Counted from the stretch's first letter, positions 26,038 through 36,800 are shown. The stretch: 64,000 nucleotides of DNA from Acidobacteriota bacterium (GCA_013289825.1 JABCZF010000002.1:186001-250000); one strand, 5' to 3'. The notes: generated by a model not told the origin, from the sequence alone. Program-made: numbers and translations.

Positions 26038-28179
26038 ATGCGGGGGGACCGAAAAATTTTGAACAGAACATTCGCCCGGCTTTCGCCGGTTTTTGTGGTC
26101 CTGGGGATGGCACTGGCCGGAGTCTGTGGAAATCCGTGCGCGAGTTTTGCGAAGGCTCGAGCGGGAGACACCACCACAGCGCGAGCCGTGAAGCGCGAGG
26201 CTGCGGGAGCGCAATTTGCGCGGGCCGAAGAGCAGCGCGCGAATTTGAATGGAAAGCCGGCGGAGAAGCGCACGCTGGCGGAGTACAAGACGGTTGCCGC
26301 AAGTTATCGCCGCGTGTACTTGATTACGCCGCGAGCTGCCGAGGTCGTGGATTCCCTGTTGTCCGTCGCGGAACTTTACACCGAGATGGGTGACCGGTTC
26401 GGGCGGAGTTATTACCAGTCGGCGGTGGATTCCTACCAGTTTCTGGTCCATGAATATCCCGGGAGCAAGTACAGCCAGGACGCCTTGCTGCGTATTGGGA
26501 AGCTCGAGAGAGATCAGCTGGGCGACAGCGCGCTGGCCACCAAGACGTACGAAGATTTTTTGAAGAGGTATCCGCATTCGCCCCGCAGGCGCGAGGCGCA
26601 GGAAGAACTGGCGGAGTTGGCGCTGCTGCAACACGGCGATGCGTCGGAGGCTGCGAATCATGTTCCACCTGCAGGATCGCCTCCCGCGGCGTCGCTGGCA
26701 GAGGCGGAAATGCCTGGACCGGTACGCGGCGGAGTTGAGGCCAGGCGCAGCGGCTCCGAGGGTGTTCCGCGTATCCGGCGCATCAGCGCGAGCACGGATG
26801 CGGATGCCACGCGCGTGACGATTGACCTTGAAGACACGGTGCAGTACAGCTCGGCGCGGATCGCCAATCCTGACCGGATATTTTTCGATTTGCACTCGGC
26901 GCGGCTTACGCCGGAAGTCGCGCGAGGGAATGTCCAGGTCATCGGGAGTCTGCTGACCGCGGTGCGCGTGGCGCAGAATCAGGCGGGCGTGGTGCGTGTG
27001 GTGCTGGACGTAAATGGTGTGAAGGATTACGCGGCGTCGCTGCTCGGCAATCCGCCGCAGCTGGTGATTTTCCTGTATTCGACGGAGCGGAATGGCGCGG
27101 CGGTGCGGTCGGCAAGAGCAAAACCCGCAAAGCCGACAGCTGGCCCGGGGGATGTAACTGAGGACGCCCGGGCCGTTTCCGGCGATGCAGCGAACGTGAA
27201 GAGTGTTTCAGAGAGAAACTCGGGGGTGGATCCCAGTGTTTCACCATCGAAGGCCATGACGCGAAGTGCGGCGGCCGGTGGGAAGAATTCGCGTGGGAAG
27301 CAACTTAGTTCGTCGAGTAAGAATTCGGAGGCGAATTCGAAGCCTGATTTGATACAGCCGACCAGCGCGCCGCAGCCTACGCGGGACGGGCAGTCCACCT
27401 TGACACGAGCGCTGGGGCTGAAGATTGGACGCATCGTGATCGATGCGGGGCACGGCGGGCATGATACCGGGACGATCGGGCCGACCGGGTTGATGGAGAA
27501 AGATTTGTGCCTGGATGTGGCTTTGCGGCTGGGCAAGATTATTCAGCAGCGGTTGCCTGGGGCAGAGATCGTGTATACGCGCTCGGACGATACCTTTATT
27601 CCGCTCGAAGAGCGGACCAACATCGCGAATCAGGCCAAGGCCGATCTTTTTATCTCCATTCACGCGAATTCCAGCCAGGACCATGCGGCCCGGGGCGTAG
27701 AGACTTACTATTTGAACCTGAAGGGGTCGGCGGAAGCGATGGAAGTGGCGGCGAGGGAAAATGCGTCGTCGGACCAGGGCGTTCATGACCTCGAGGATTT
27801 GGTGAAGAAGATTGCGCGGAGCGAGAAGATCGACGAATCGAAGGAGTTTGCGGAAGATATTCAGGACTCGCTGGCGAAACGGGTTCTTAAAGTTGGCAAG
27901 ACGGTAAAAAACCGTGGCGTACGTAAGGCGCCGTTTGTGGTTTTGATCGGGGCGGATATGCCTTCGATACTTACAGAGATCTCTTTTCTCAGTAATCCCG
28001 CGGATGAGCAATTGTTGAAGAAGCCGGAATACCGGCAGCGGGTGGCCGAAGGACTTTATCAGGGCGTGGCGAGCTATCTGGAGAGCTTGAATAGCATGAC
28101 CTTGAACCTGTCTGGCAAAAGTGCCGCAAGCCGGCCGGCGGTGCCGACTTCAGTTGAACAATCGCGGAACCAACGGTAA
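26038..28179 (+). CDS. N-acetylmuramoyl-L-alanine amidase with TPR-like and AMIN domains
   Basis: 713 residues from the ATG at 26038; the open frame extends into the previous gene but homology and a signal-like segment (LSPVFVVLGMALAGVCG) begin here. Layout: helical TPR-like repeats (about 50-210), AMIN domain (about 240-345, RISASTDADATRVTIDLE), Ser/Lys-rich linker, and a C-terminal Amidase_3 domain with zinc ligands in DAGHGGHD, the Glu of MEKD, SIHAN and the catalytic Glu in LTEISFLSN. AMIN targets such amidases to the envelope, often the division septum; they split stem peptides from glycan. It follows the lytic transglycosylase by about 130 bp. Confidence 0.92.
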   Translation: MRGDRKILNRTFARLSPVFVVLGMALAGVCGNPCASFAKARAGDTTTARAVKREAAGAQFARAEEQRANLNGKPAEKRTLAEYKTVAASYRRVYLITPRAAEVVDSLLSVAELYTEMGDRFGRSYYQSAVDSYQFLVHEYPGSKYSQDALLRIGKLERDQLGDSALATKTYEDFLKRYPHSPRRREAQEELAELALLQHGDASEAANHVPPAGSPPAASLAEAEMPGPVRGGVEARRSGSEGVPRIRRISASTDADATRVTIDLEDTVQYSSARIANPDRIFFDLHSARLTPEVARGNVQVIGSLLTAVRVAQNQAGVVRVVLDVNGVKDYAASLLGNPPQLVIFLYSTERNGAAVRSARAKPAKPTAGPGDVTEDARAVSGDAANVKSVSERNSGVDPSVSPSKAMTRSAAAGGKNSRGKQLSSSSKNSEANSKPDLIQPTSAPQPTRDGQSTLTRALGLKIGRIVIDAGHGGHDTGTIGPTGLMEKDLCLDVALRLGKIIQQRLPGAEIVYTRSDDTFIPLEERTNIANQAKADLFISIHANSSQDHAARGVETYYLNLKGSAEAMEVAARENASSDQGVHDLEDLVKKIARSEKIDESKEFAEDIQDSLAKRVLKVGKTVKNRGVRKAPFVVLIGADMPSILTEISFLSNPADEQLLKKPEYRQRVAEGLYQGVASYLESLNSMTLNLSGKSAASRPAVPTSVEQSRNQR

Positions 28180-28206
28180 TCTGTTGGTGTCTAAGTAAGG
28201 CTAGGG

Positions 28207-29277
28207 ATGCGACGCCATTTCCTGTTCGTTTGCGGTACTGCGCTGCTCAGCGCCTCGTCCCTGTTTGCCCAGGGGGATCTCCTTCCGAAGCAATTCCGTG
28301 ACTGGAAACTGACAAGCTGCGGTCCTGGTCCGCACTATGCATTCGGGCGAGAGACTGGCGAACGGGGATACCGCACGTGCCAGTATAAGTCAGGAGACAA
28401 GGTCGTTGGAATCTGGGTCGGCCGGTACCACGACCCAAGCAGCGGGTTTGAGGTTTATACGAGTGCGCTCAGGGCCGGCATGGTTCCTACCAACTTGGGC
28501 CAAGTTTCTGCGTTCGACAAAGATGGCGTGCTGATTCTTGAGGGCAGCCTTGTTTTGGGGTCGACGGCGAATATATCCAAGGAAGATCTGGGCGCGCTGG
28601 TTCAGGCGGTCGAAGCGAGCAGCGAGAAGGCGCCCCTGCCGCCGATACGGACCTATCTTCCTGGAGCTGGACGAGTGCTCGGATCAGAGAGATATGCGCT
28701 GGGACCCGAGGCCATGCTGGCCGCGCTGAACGGATCGGGGCAGTCAGAACTAGCTGCCATAGCCGATGCCGCAGGATTTTCCGCCGGGGCAGAAGCGATG
28801 CTGGCGCGGTATGCGAGCCGCGGCAAGGACAGCGGAGTATTGCTGCTTCTCGAATACCCTACGCCACAACTTGCCGAGCAGCACATTCATCACTTGGATG
28901 AATTGCTGACGGCGAGAGTGAAGCAGGCGGGGACGGTGATTGAGCGGAAGGGATCGTTGCTTTCGGTGGTGTTGTCTCCCAGCTCGGCGGAATACGCGAA
29001 AAACTTGCGGGAGGCGGTCGACTACGAGACGCAAGTCACCTGGAACGAGGCGAGCCAGCTAGCCACGGACCCTCCCATTACGAGTATCATGGTGAAAATT
29101 TTTATCGGGACTGGCGTTTTCATGGTGGCAGCGGTGGTGCTGGGCATTGCCTTTGGTGGAGTGCGTGTGGTCACCAAGAGATTGTTCCCTGGCAAGGTGT
29201 TCGACCGGCAAAATCAGATGGAAGTGCTGCAACTCGGCCTCTCCGGGAAGCGCATCGATCCGAGCGATTTTTACTGA
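28207..29277 (+). CDS. DUF6599-like secreted/membrane protein
   Basis: 356 residues. Signal peptide at the start (FVCGTALLSASSLFA-Q) and one C-terminal transmembrane helix (FIGTGVFMVAAVVLGIAFGG) followed by a basic cytoplasmic tail. The middle contains YKSGDKVVGIWVGRYHDPSSGFEVYTS and LLLLEYPTPQLAEQH, which I associate with the acidobacterial DUF6599 group, of unknown function. It starts 27 bp after the amidase, so probably shares its transcript. Confidence 0.72.
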   Translation: MRRHFLFVCGTALLSASSLFAQGDLLPKQFRDWKLTSCGPGPHYAFGRETGERGYRTCQYKSGDKVVGIWVGRYHDPSSGFEVYTSALRAGMVPTNLGQVSAFDKDGVLILEGSLVLGSTANISKEDLGALVQAVEASSEKAPLPPIRTYLPGAGRVLGSERYALGPEAMLAALNGSGQSELAAIADAAGFSAGAEAMLARYASRGKDSGVLLLLEYPTPQLAEQHIHHLDELLTARVKQAGTVIERKGSLLSVVLSPSSAEYAKNLREAVDYETQVTWNEASQLATDPPITSIMVKIFIGTGVFMVAAVVLGIAFGGVRVVTKRLFPGKVFDRQNQMEVLQLGLSGKRIDPSDFY

Positions 29278-29412
29278 GATAGGCCCCCCTCGCCTCGAAT
29301 GTAACCGTCCTGTTTTGTAGGCGTCTAACGGGCACGCCTGTTTTGCGCCTTGGTGGAGGCAGGAAGGTGTCGTAAGATTTGTCGTGGCGCCCCCGGGGAG
29401 ATGCGGTCAACT

Positions 29413-30573
29413 ATGTCAGGTTTAGACAGAAAGACGAATACGTGGCGAAGACCTGCGCTGGTTTTGTTGGGGGCCGCGGGGCTCGGGGCGATGGGCTGCG
29501 GCCAAAAGACCTCTGCCGGAGGACCGGGAGGCGGGGGGCCGCCGGCGATGCCTGTCCAGGTGCAGGTGGCGCAGTCGGTGCGAATCCCGGACACCACCGA
29601 GTACTTGTCGGTGCTGAAGTCGCGACAATCGGCGGTGATCAACCCCCAGGTGGAAGGACAAATTACAAAGATATTTGTGAAGTCCGGCGACCAGGTGAAC
29701 GCGGGGACCCCGCTCCTGCAGATCGATCCACTGAAGCAGCAAGCCACGCTGAATAGCCAGACGGCTACGCTGGCGTCCGAGGAGGCCAACCTGCGGCTGG
29801 CGAAAATCTCGCTGGAGCGAGCGCAAAAGCTCTACGCTGCAGGAGTTACCAGCAAACAGGATTTTGATAACGCGCAGTCCAATTACGATGCCATAGCTGC
29901 GCAAGTGAAGGCCCTCGAGCAGCAAGTGGAGCAACAGAAGGTGGAGCTGCATTACTATAAGGTGAGCGCGCCGGCGGATGGAATTGTCGGGGACATTCCG
30001 GTGCACGTGGGCGATCGCGTGACGGTTACGACGCTTTTGACGACCGTAGACCTGCCGGGGGCGCTCGAAGCCTACATCTATGTTCCGGCGGACCGCGCGA
30101 AGGATTTGCGGCTGGGCTTGCCGGTGCGATTGCTTGGGGAAACCGGCGAATCGGTATCCGATACGCATATTACCTTTGTTTCGCCGCAAGTCGAGACGGA
30201 TACGCAAACAGTGCTCGCGAAAGCGGCCGTCGAGAACGCGCGAGCCAAGCTGCGCATTGCGCAGCAGGTGCGCGCGCAAGTGACCTGGGGCTCGCACGAC
30301 GGGCCGGTGGTCCCGGTGCTTGCGGTGCTGAGGATCAACGGACAAGCGTTTGTGTTTGTCGCAGTGAACGAAGGACAAAGAACGGTGGCGCGGCAGAAGC
30401 TTTTAAAGTTGGGCGACACCACCAGCGACAACTATACGGTGCTGGACGGACTGAAGGCCGGAGACCACATCATTCTTTCCGGCACGCAATTCCTGCAGGA
30501 TGGCGCTCCTGTGCTGGAGCAGATTCAAGCCAACGTGAAGACGGGCGACGGCAAGAGCGCCACGACGCGCTAG
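29413..30573 (+). CDS. RND efflux periplasmic adaptor (membrane fusion lipoprotein)
   Basis: 386 residues from the ATG at 29413; in-frame ATGs at 29350 and 29401 would only lengthen the leader. A lipobox (LGAMGC) predicts lipid anchoring at the Cys. The HlyD/AcrA plan follows: first lipoyl half-motif (VVINPQVEGQITKIFVKSGDQVNAGTPLLQID), a long coiled-coil hairpin (SQTATLASEEANLRLAK..KALEQQVEQQKVEL), second lipoyl half (YYKVSAPADGIVGDIPVHVGDRV) and a beta-barrel domain. It links the inner-membrane pump encoded next to an outer-membrane channel not seen here. Confidence 0.92.
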   Translation: MSGLDRKTNTWRRPALVLLGAAGLGAMGCGQKTSAGGPGGGGPPAMPVQVQVAQSVRIPDTTEYLSVLKSRQSAVINPQVEGQITKIFVKSGDQVNAGTPLLQIDPLKQQATLNSQTATLASEEANLRLAKISLERAQKLYAAGVTSKQDFDNAQSNYDAIAAQVKALEQQVEQQKVELHYYKVSAPADGIVGDIPVHVGDRVTVTTLLTTVDLPGALEAYIYVPADRAKDLRLGLPVRLLGETGESVSDTHITFVSPQVETDTQTVLAKAAVENARAKLRIAQQVRAQVTWGSHDGPVVPVLAVLRINGQAFVFVAVNEGQRTVARQKLLKLGDTTSDNYTVLDGLKAGDHIILSGTQFLQDGAPVLEQIQANVKTGDGKSATTR

Positions 30574-30630
30574 GCGCCGTCAACCTAATGAGCGGCTCCC
30601 TCCCAATCCCAGTAAAGGTGGAACCCGGCC

Positions 30631-33600
30631 TTGTTCGTTGATTTCTTCATACGGCGGCCGGTATTTGCGACGGTGTGCGCGCTGATGATCATTCTTGCTG
30701 GCGCGATCTCCATTCCCTCATTGCCGATTGCGCAATTCCCGAACCTGGCACCGCCGCAGGTTGTGGTTACGAGCGTGTACATCGGTGCGAACGCACAAAC
30801 GGTGGAATCGGCGGTAACCATTCCGCTGGAACAAGCCATCAACGGCGTGCCGAGCATGAAGTACATCACCTCGACGAGCAGCAACAGCGGAGTGAGCACG
30901 ATTACCGTGACGTTTGACGTAACGCGCGACGTGGATCTGGCGTCGGTCGACGTGCAGAACCGCGTGAGCCAGGCGCTGGGGCGACTGCCCAATGAAGTGA
31001 AAAATACCGGCGTGATTATCACCAAGCAGGCCAGCGGATTCGTGTTTGGAGCGGGAGTTTATTCAGAGCACGGGGAGTACGACAGCCTTTTTCTTAGCAA
31101 CTACATTGATGTTTACGTGCGCGATGCGCTGAAACGCGTGCCGGGAGTGAATGACGCGTTTATCTTTGGAGAGCGCAAGTACGCCATGCGTGTGTGGCTC
31201 GATCCCTCGCGGATGGCGGAGCGGGGGCTGACGGCCACGACGGTAATCACCGCACTGCAAGAACAGAACGTGCAGGTGGCGGCGGGGCAGATCGGACAGC
31301 CGCCCAACGCAGGAAAGCAAGCGTTTCAGATTAGCGTGAGGGCTGTGGGGCGGCTGACGAATCCGACGGAGTTCGAGAACATTATTTTGAAGACCGGGAC
31401 CGGCGGCACGCTCGTACGGCTGAAGGACGTGGGGCGCGCGGAGCTGGGCGCTGAGAATTATGACATTGCCGTGCGGTTCAACGGGCACGACGCTATTGGG
31501 TTTGGTGTGACGCAGCTTCCCGGCGCGAATGCTCTCGATGTGGACCGCGACGCGAAAGCGGAATTGTTGCGTCTTTCGAAGGGTTTTCCGCCAGGATTGA
31601 AGTATGCGGTGGCGTTTGATTCGACAACGGTGATTGGCGAATCCATTCAGGACGTGTTGATCACGCTTGTGGAAGCCATTGTTCTCGTCATCGCGGTGAT
31701 TTTTTTGTTTCTGCAGGACTGGCGGAGCACGCTGATTCCCGCGGTGACCATCCCCGTTTCGCTGATTGGGACATTCGTCTTCATCAAGCTGCTGGGCTTT
31801 TCGATCAATACGTTGACGCTTTTCGGGATCACCCTGGCTACCGGACTGGTGGTGGACGACGCCATTGTGGTGATCGAGAACGTCGAACGGCACATCATGG
31901 AAGGCATCACCGAGCCGCACAACGCGGCATCCGTGGCTATGAAAGAAGTGGCTGGTGCGGTCATTGCCACTTCGCTCGTGCTCGTGGCCGTATTCGTGCC
32001 CGTTGCGTTATTTCCGGGGACTACGGGAATTTTGTTTCGGCAATTCGCGTTGACCATTGCGTTCTCGGTTTCGATTTCGGCTTTTAACGCGCTGACTCTG
32101 ACACCGGCGCTTTCGGCGATTTTGCTTGGACGGCACCGCGAGCGCGCGGAAGGCAGATTTTTTCATGTTTTCAACCGCGTGGTGACTGGCGGTACGAATT
32201 TGTATCGCAATGCCGTGGGGCGCGTTCTCGGCTGGAGATGGGCGGCGGTTCTGGTTTTTTTCGCGGCCCTGGGATTGACGTACTGGGTCTACAACAAGGT
32301 TCCACGCGCGTTTATTCCCGAAGACGATCAGGGATACATCATCATTGCGGTGCAGGCGCCGCAGGGTGCGTCGCTGCAGTACACGCAAGAGATTTGCGGA
32401 AAAGTGGAACAAACTCTCTCGCAAATCCCGGAGATTGCGGGCGCTTTTTCGCTGCCCGGGTTCAGCCAATTTGGGGGAGCGCCGAACCGCGCGGTGGTCT
32501 TCAGCAGTCTGAAACCGTTCGCGGAGCGCAAGGGCGAGCAACATTCCGCAGGAGCAGTGATTCAACGGCTGCGCCGGCAGCTTTTTGCGATTCAGGGAGC
32601 GCTCGTCATTCCCTTTAATCCACCGGCTGTACAAGGTTTGGGGCAATTCGGCGGATTTCAGTATGAGCTGGAAGACCTCGGCCGGAACTCCCTGCAAACG
32701 ATCGCGGATACGGCCCAGAAGCTAGCGGCCCAGGGCAACTCGGGCAAGGATTTGGTGGGCCTGTTCAGCAGCTTTACTGCCAACGACCCGCAGTATCTGG
32801 TCGAAATCGATCGTGAAAAAGCGAAGAGCCTGCAGGTGCCGTTGAGCCAGGTGACGGATGCCTTGCAGGTGTACATGGGCTCGGTGTACGTGAACGATTT
32901 CGATTTCAACAACCGGTCGTATCGCGTGTATGTGCAGGCGGACAGCAAGTATCGTTCGCAGCCAAAGGATATTCGTCAATATTATTTGCGTTCCGATGCT
33001 GGCCGGATGATTCCGCTGGACAATCTAGTCACCGTGGAACCGACGGCGAGCGCGCAAGTTATCAGCCACTACAATCTTTTCCGGTCGGCAGAAATTGATG
33101 GATCAGCGGCGCCGGGACACAGCTCCGGCGAAGGCATTGCGGCAATGGAAGAGCTGTCGAAAAAGGCGCTGCCGCAGGGTATGGCGTTCGAGTGGAGCGG
33201 GCTTTCGCTCGAAGAGATCCAGTCTGGGGGCAAGGCGCTGATTCTTTTCGGACTTGGATTGATTGTGGTGTATCTGACTTTGGCGGCGCAGTATGAAAGT
33301 TTTGTGCTGCCGTTTATCGTTTTGATGGCTGTGCCGGTGGCCATTTTGGGTGCCATCGGGGCGCAGGCCATGCGCGGGCTCGAGAATGATGTTTATTGCC
33401 AGATTGGGTTGGTGATGTTGATCGGGCTGGCCAGCAAGAATGCCATCTTGATTGTGGAATTTGCGGAGCAATTGCGCGAGCAAGGGATGTCGATTGTTGA
33501 GGCAGCGATTGAAGCGGCGCGAATCCGGCTGCGGCCAATTTTGATGACTTCGTTCGCCTTTATCCTTGGCGTGGTGCCGCTGGTGCTGGCGAGAGGAGCG

Positions 33601-33753
33601 GGACGCGCGGGACGGATTTCCGTGGGAACGACGGTGTTCGGCGGAATGATTGCCGCGACCACGCTCAACTTGTTATTTATCCCGGTGCTCTACGTGATTG
33701 TGAAGAGTATTTTTCCAGGCAGCAGAGCGAAGACAGCCCCCGTCGAGCATTAA
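30631..33753 (+). CDS. RND multidrug efflux pump (AcrB/MexB-like, HAE1 family)
   Basis: 1040 residues, TTG start after AAAGGTGG. N-terminus FVDFFIRRPVFATVCALMIILAGA is the RND signature. Twelve transmembrane segments and two large periplasmic loops match AcrB length. The proton-relay Asp pair is present in TGLVVDDAIVVIENVERH, and the second-half motif ASKNAILIVEFAEQLR is conserved. It exports hydrophobic compounds in exchange for protons with the adaptor encoded 57 bp upstream. No regulator is adjacent. Confidence 0.94.
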   Translation: MFVDFFIRRPVFATVCALMIILAGAISIPSLPIAQFPNLAPPQVVVTSVYIGANAQTVESAVTIPLEQAINGVPSMKYITSTSSNSGVSTITVTFDVTRDVDLASVDVQNRVSQALGRLPNEVKNTGVIITKQASGFVFGAGVYSEHGEYDSLFLSNYIDVYVRDALKRVPGVNDAFIFGERKYAMRVWLDPSRMAERGLTATTVITALQEQNVQVAAGQIGQPPNAGKQAFQISVRAVGRLTNPTEFENIILKTGTGGTLVRLKDVGRAELGAENYDIAVRFNGHDAIGFGVTQLPGANALDVDRDAKAELLRLSKGFPPGLKYAVAFDSTTVIGESIQDVLITLVEAIVLVIAVIFLFLQDWRSTLIPAVTIPVSLIGTFVFIKLLGFSINTLTLFGITLATGLVVDDAIVVIENVERHIMEGITEPHNAASVAMKEVAGAVIATSLVLVAVFVPVALFPGTTGILFRQFALTIAFSVSISAFNALTLTPALSAILLGRHRERAEGRFFHVFNRVVTGGTNLYRNAVGRVLGWRWAAVLVFFAALGLTYWVYNKVPRAFIPEDDQGYIIIAVQAPQGASLQYTQEICGKVEQTLSQIPEIAGAFSLPGFSQFGGAPNRAVVFSSLKPFAERKGEQHSAGAVIQRLRRQLFAIQGALVIPFNPPAVQGLGQFGGFQYELEDLGRNSLQTIADTAQKLAAQGNSGKDLVGLFSSFTANDPQYLVEIDREKAKSLQVPLSQVTDALQVYMGSVYVNDFDFNNRSYRVYVQADSKYRSQPKDIRQYYLRSDAGRMIPLDNLVTVEPTASAQVISHYNLFRSAEIDGSAAPGHSSGEGIAAMEELSKKALPQGMAFEWSGLSLEEIQSGGKALILFGLGLIVVYLTLAAQYESFVLPFIVLMAVPVAILGAIGAQAMRGLENDVYCQIGLVMLIGLASKNAILIVEFAEQLREQGMSIVEAAIEAARIRLRPILMTSFAFILGVVPLVLARGAGRAGRISVGTTVFGGMIAATTLNLLFIPVLYVIVKSIFPGSRAKTAPVEH

Positions 33754-34141
33754 TCGCTCCGCTTGACGGATCTCCCTGACTGAAAAATAGGTTGTGCCAG
33801 AGCGGCGGAGCAAGTTGTTTAGCAAGCAGATTGCCGTTGGGATCACGGAAAAGACTGCGGCGCCGCTCGGTCAACTGGGAACAAATCGCAGACAAATTGC
33901 GGACGCACCACGCAGAACACCCGCGACCGATGTCCCGTCCCGCAGGGTCTCTTCGACGATTCGTCGCTTCTCTTTAACCGCCCGCCGCCGTCTCGTTACT
34001 TGCTTGGTGGTGTCCACAGCAGTCTGCTCGGATGTGTCCGCTCATTCCCTCTCAGGATGAGGTTTACGCATTTTGAACTGGAGCGCGAGAAGCTGGAACA
34101 GAAAACCCTCGCGCGGCGGTGGCTTTAGCGAGCGAAGAGAG
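33754..34141. other. Intergenic, no gene seen
   Basis: About 390 bp between the convergent RND pump and a secreted hypothetical gene. Short plus-strand frames here are Arg/Ser-rich without ribosome sites and look non-coding. No strong terminator hairpin is seen. Confidence 0.45.
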
Positions 34142-34852
34142 TTACTCAACTTCACTGGAGCCGGGGCGGCAGGATAGCTGATGATCGGGATGAGAGCCGC
34201 TGGACTGTCCGGCGCGGAGTTCGATTTCCAGTTTGGCGTTGTCGGAACGGATGCCCACGGGACCGTCGAGGCGCCCTCCTAGAGACCCAACATTTCCCTC
34301 CCACACCAGATTGTTATCTGCATAGACGCGCATTTCCGCTTCATTCAGCTCGGCGCGCAACGTGTGCGTGACGCCAGGACGCAAGACGGGCACCGGACCG
34401 CTATGGACGGGCTTAATGTTGCGATAGCCGCGGTTGGCGCACTCGGCGCTGGTGTGCTGGCCGGGATTGCTTTTGACGGAGACGACGAGCTTCGATTCTG
34501 GTTCGATGCGCCACATCGCGTAAACCAGATTGCAGGCGTCCTGGGCGCGAAGCTTGAGGCCAAACTGGCGGCGCATCTCGCCGGAGCCTAGCGGCTTTTC
34601 TCCCGCGGTTTCGCCGAGATAGGTGAAACGAGCCTCCACATCTTGCGCGGTGACGACGGTGACGAACGCGCGCATCTTGGGCACGTTGACGGACATGCGA
34701 TTTCCGGAGGCCTGCTCGATGGCACCTTCGGTGACGCAGAGCTTTCCATGTGGCACGGAAAACCAGTTAGAGGAAGGTCCAGCTCCTGTCGGAGTGTTGA
34801 AACCGAGAAAGACGAAAAAGATTGCGACAATGAAACTCGCAAGAGTTTTCAT
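34142..34852 (-). CDS. Hypothetical secreted protein, possible beta-sandwich fold
   Basis: 236 residues from the ATG at 34852, which has GGGGAG upstream and begins the signal peptide (MKTLASFIVAIFFVFLGFNTP). An in-frame ATG at 34876 adds eight residues. The C-terminal half (VTHTLRAELNEAEMRVYADNNLVWEGNVGSL..GPVGIRSDNAKLEIEL) reads like a concanavalin/LamG-type sandwich, as in 3-keto-disaccharide hydrolase-like domains, but no catalytic motif is recognised. Confidence 0.72.
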   Translation of the reverse strand: MKTLASFIVAIFFVFLGFNTPTGAGPSSNWFSVPHGKLCVTEGAIEQASGNRMSVNVPKMRAFVTVVTAQDVEARFTYLGETAGEKPLGSGEMRRQFGLKLRAQDACNLVYAMWRIEPESKLVVSVKSNPGQHTSAECANRGYRNIKPVHSGPVPVLRPGVTHTLRAELNEAEMRVYADNNLVWEGNVGSLGGRLDGPVGIRSDNAKLEIELRAGQSSGSHPDHQLSCRPGSSEVE

Positions 34853-35058
34853 GATGAACTCATCTCCCCGCAACATGCGCTGTGACTTGGTGGCCGGTTC
34901 ACAAAACGAATGTCGTATATAATTGCGGCGCTCCCAAGGAATCAGCTAAGGCTATATCATCTGGCTGAACAAGTGGTCATGCAAAGATTGCAGCGGGTGA
35001 GTCGATTGAGCAGGTCGCAGAGCTGCGTGCGTCGTTGGGTGATCGAAAGGTGGTTGGC

Positions 35059-36285
35059 GTGAATTTCAAATTCAGCGAGAAAACAAAAGATCTCGAGCGG
35101 CGGCTCGAAGCGTTCATGGTCGAGCATATCTATCCGAATGAGCAGCGGTTCCAGGAAGAAATTGATGGCCATCGCTGGAAGCCGGCGCGAATCACCGAAG
35201 ATCTAAAGCCCAAGGCGCGGGCAGCGGGGCTGTGGAACCTTTTTCTGCCGAATGATGAACGTGGCGCGGGACTGACGAATCTCGAATATGCGCCGCTATG
35301 CGAGATCATGGGCCGCAGCGTGATGGCCCCCGAAGTTTTCAACTGCTCGGCGCCAGATACCGGAAACATGGAAGTGCTGGCGCGCTACGGAACGCCGGAG
35401 CAAAAGGAGAAGTGGCTAAAGCCGCTGCTCGAAGGCGAAATCCGATCCTGTTTTGCGATGACCGAGCCGGAGGTGGCTTCCTCGGACGCGACCAACATTC
35501 GCGCAAGCATCACGCGCGATGGACACGAATACGTTATCAACGGCAGGAAGTGGTGGACGTCCGGAGCTGGGGACCCGCGATGCAAGATCGCGATCTTCAT
35601 GGGCAAAACCGATCTCGGGGCCGCGACGCACAGGCAGCAGTCAATGATCTTGGTCCCGCTGGAAACACCGGGAGTCAAGATCGTGCGTCTACTGACGGTG
35701 TTTGGATACGACCATGCGCCGCACGGGCATGCGGAGATCGCGTTCGAAAACGTGCGGGTTCCCGCGTCGAACATACTGCTTGGCGAAGGACGAGGATTTG
35801 AGATTGCGCAGGGGCGGCTAGGGCCGGGACGCATTCATCATTGTATGCGATGCATGGGGGTAGCCGAGCGCGCACTGGAAACCATGTGCAAACGAGTGCA
35901 AGTGCGCGCAGCGTTTGGAAAAACGATCGCAGAGCAAGGAACGATCCGCGCCGACATCGCAACGTCGCGCATGGAAATCGAGCAGGCGCGGCTGTTGACG
36001 CTGAAGGCGGCTTATATGATGGACACCGTCGGGAATAAGGAAGCGCGGGCGGAAATTGCAATGATTAAGGTTGTCGCACCAAACATGGCTCTGCGCGTTT
36101 TGGATCGGGCCATTCAGGCTCATGGCGGAGCGGGAGTATCCGGGGACACGTTTCTTGCAGGTGCTTGGGCGAATGTGCGGACTTTGCGGCTGGCCGACGG
36201 ACCGGATGAAGTGCATAGAGAATCGATCGCAAAATGGGAACTCGCGAAATGGGGAAAGCCACGGGCACCAGGGCATTCGGACTAA
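35059..36285 (+). CDS. Acyl-CoA dehydrogenase (ACAD11-like)
   Basis: 408 residues from a GTG at 35059 with AAAGGTGG five bases upstream; a TTG at 35035 is the outer limit. It begins [20 protein letters not shown]. Conserved ACAD segments are [16 protein letters not shown] (FAD/substrate loop), [28 protein letters not shown] and [19 protein letters not shown]. It makes the 2,3-double bond in acyl-CoA. In this subfamily the usual catalytic Glu region reads differently from short-chain ACADs, like ACAD10/11. The next gene is a MaoC hydratase 50 bp downstream. Confidence 0.9.
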   Translation: MNFKFSEKTKDLERRLEAFMVEHIYPNEQRFQEEIDGHRWKPARITEDLKPKARAAGLWNLFLPNDERGAGLTNLEYAPLCEIMGRSVMAPEVFNCSAPDTGNMEVLARYGTPEQKEKWLKPLLEGEIRSCFAMTEPEVASSDATNIRASITRDGHEYVINGRKWWTSGAGDPRCKIAIFMGKTDLGAATHRQQSMILVPLETPGVKIVRLLTVFGYDHAPHGHAEIAFENVRVPASNILLGEGRGFEIAQGRLGPGRIHHCMRCMGVAERALETMCKRVQVRAAFGKTIAEQGTIRADIATSRMEIEQARLLTLKAAYMMDTVGNKEARAEIAMIKVVAPNMALRVLDRAIQAHGGAGVSGDTFLAGAWANVRTLRLADGPDEVHRESIAKWELAKWGKPRAPGHSD

Positions 36286-36335
36286 CGCGTCTTCGGACCT
36301 GATTCTCTGTTGGCGTTTCTTTCCGGGAGGGTGGC

Positions 36336-36800
36336 GTGGCGACAGTCGTAGTGGAAACTCCGGAGTCTTTGAAAGAACATGTGGGAAAGGAAATCGGTGT
36401 CAGCGAATGGCTCACAATTACACAAGAGCGTATCGCACAATTCGCGGAAGCTACCGAAGACCGGCAGTGGATCCATCTTGATCCGGAGCGTGCCGAGAAA
36501 GAATCGCCGTTCGGGACCACCATTGCTCATGGTTTTTTGACACTGTCACTGCTTAGCCGCTTCATGAAGGATGTGATTCTAGTTCGCGGCGGAATCCGCA
36601 TGGCGGTCAACTACGGGCTGAATCGCGTGCGCTTCCCTGCTCCGGTGCGCGCCGGTTCAAAGATTCGTGCGCGAGTCACTTTGCTGAGTGTCAAAGACGT
36701 TCCGGGCGCATACGAGATCGCATTTTCCGTAACTGTGGAGAGCGAGGGCGGCGGGAAGCCCTGCTGCGTCGCAGAATCGATTGTGCGGTATTACGTCTGA
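36336..36800 (+). CDS. MaoC-family enoyl-CoA hydratase
   Basis: 154 residues, GTG start after GGGAGGGTGGC. It is a single hot-dog domain with the hydratase-2 motif: Asp in FAEATEDRQWIHLDPERA and His in PFGTTIAHGFLTLSLLSRFM. The family hydrates trans-2-enoyl-CoA to (R)-3-hydroxyacyl-CoA. It follows the acyl-CoA dehydrogenase by 50 bp, so the two probably perform sequential steps. Confidence 0.92.
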   Translation: MATVVVETPESLKEHVGKEIGVSEWLTITQERIAQFAEATEDRQWIHLDPERAEKESPFGTTIAHGFLTLSLLSRFMKDVILVRGGIRMAVNYGLNRVRFPAPVRAGSKIRARVTLLSVKDVPGAYEIAFSVTVESEGGGKPCCVAESIVRYYV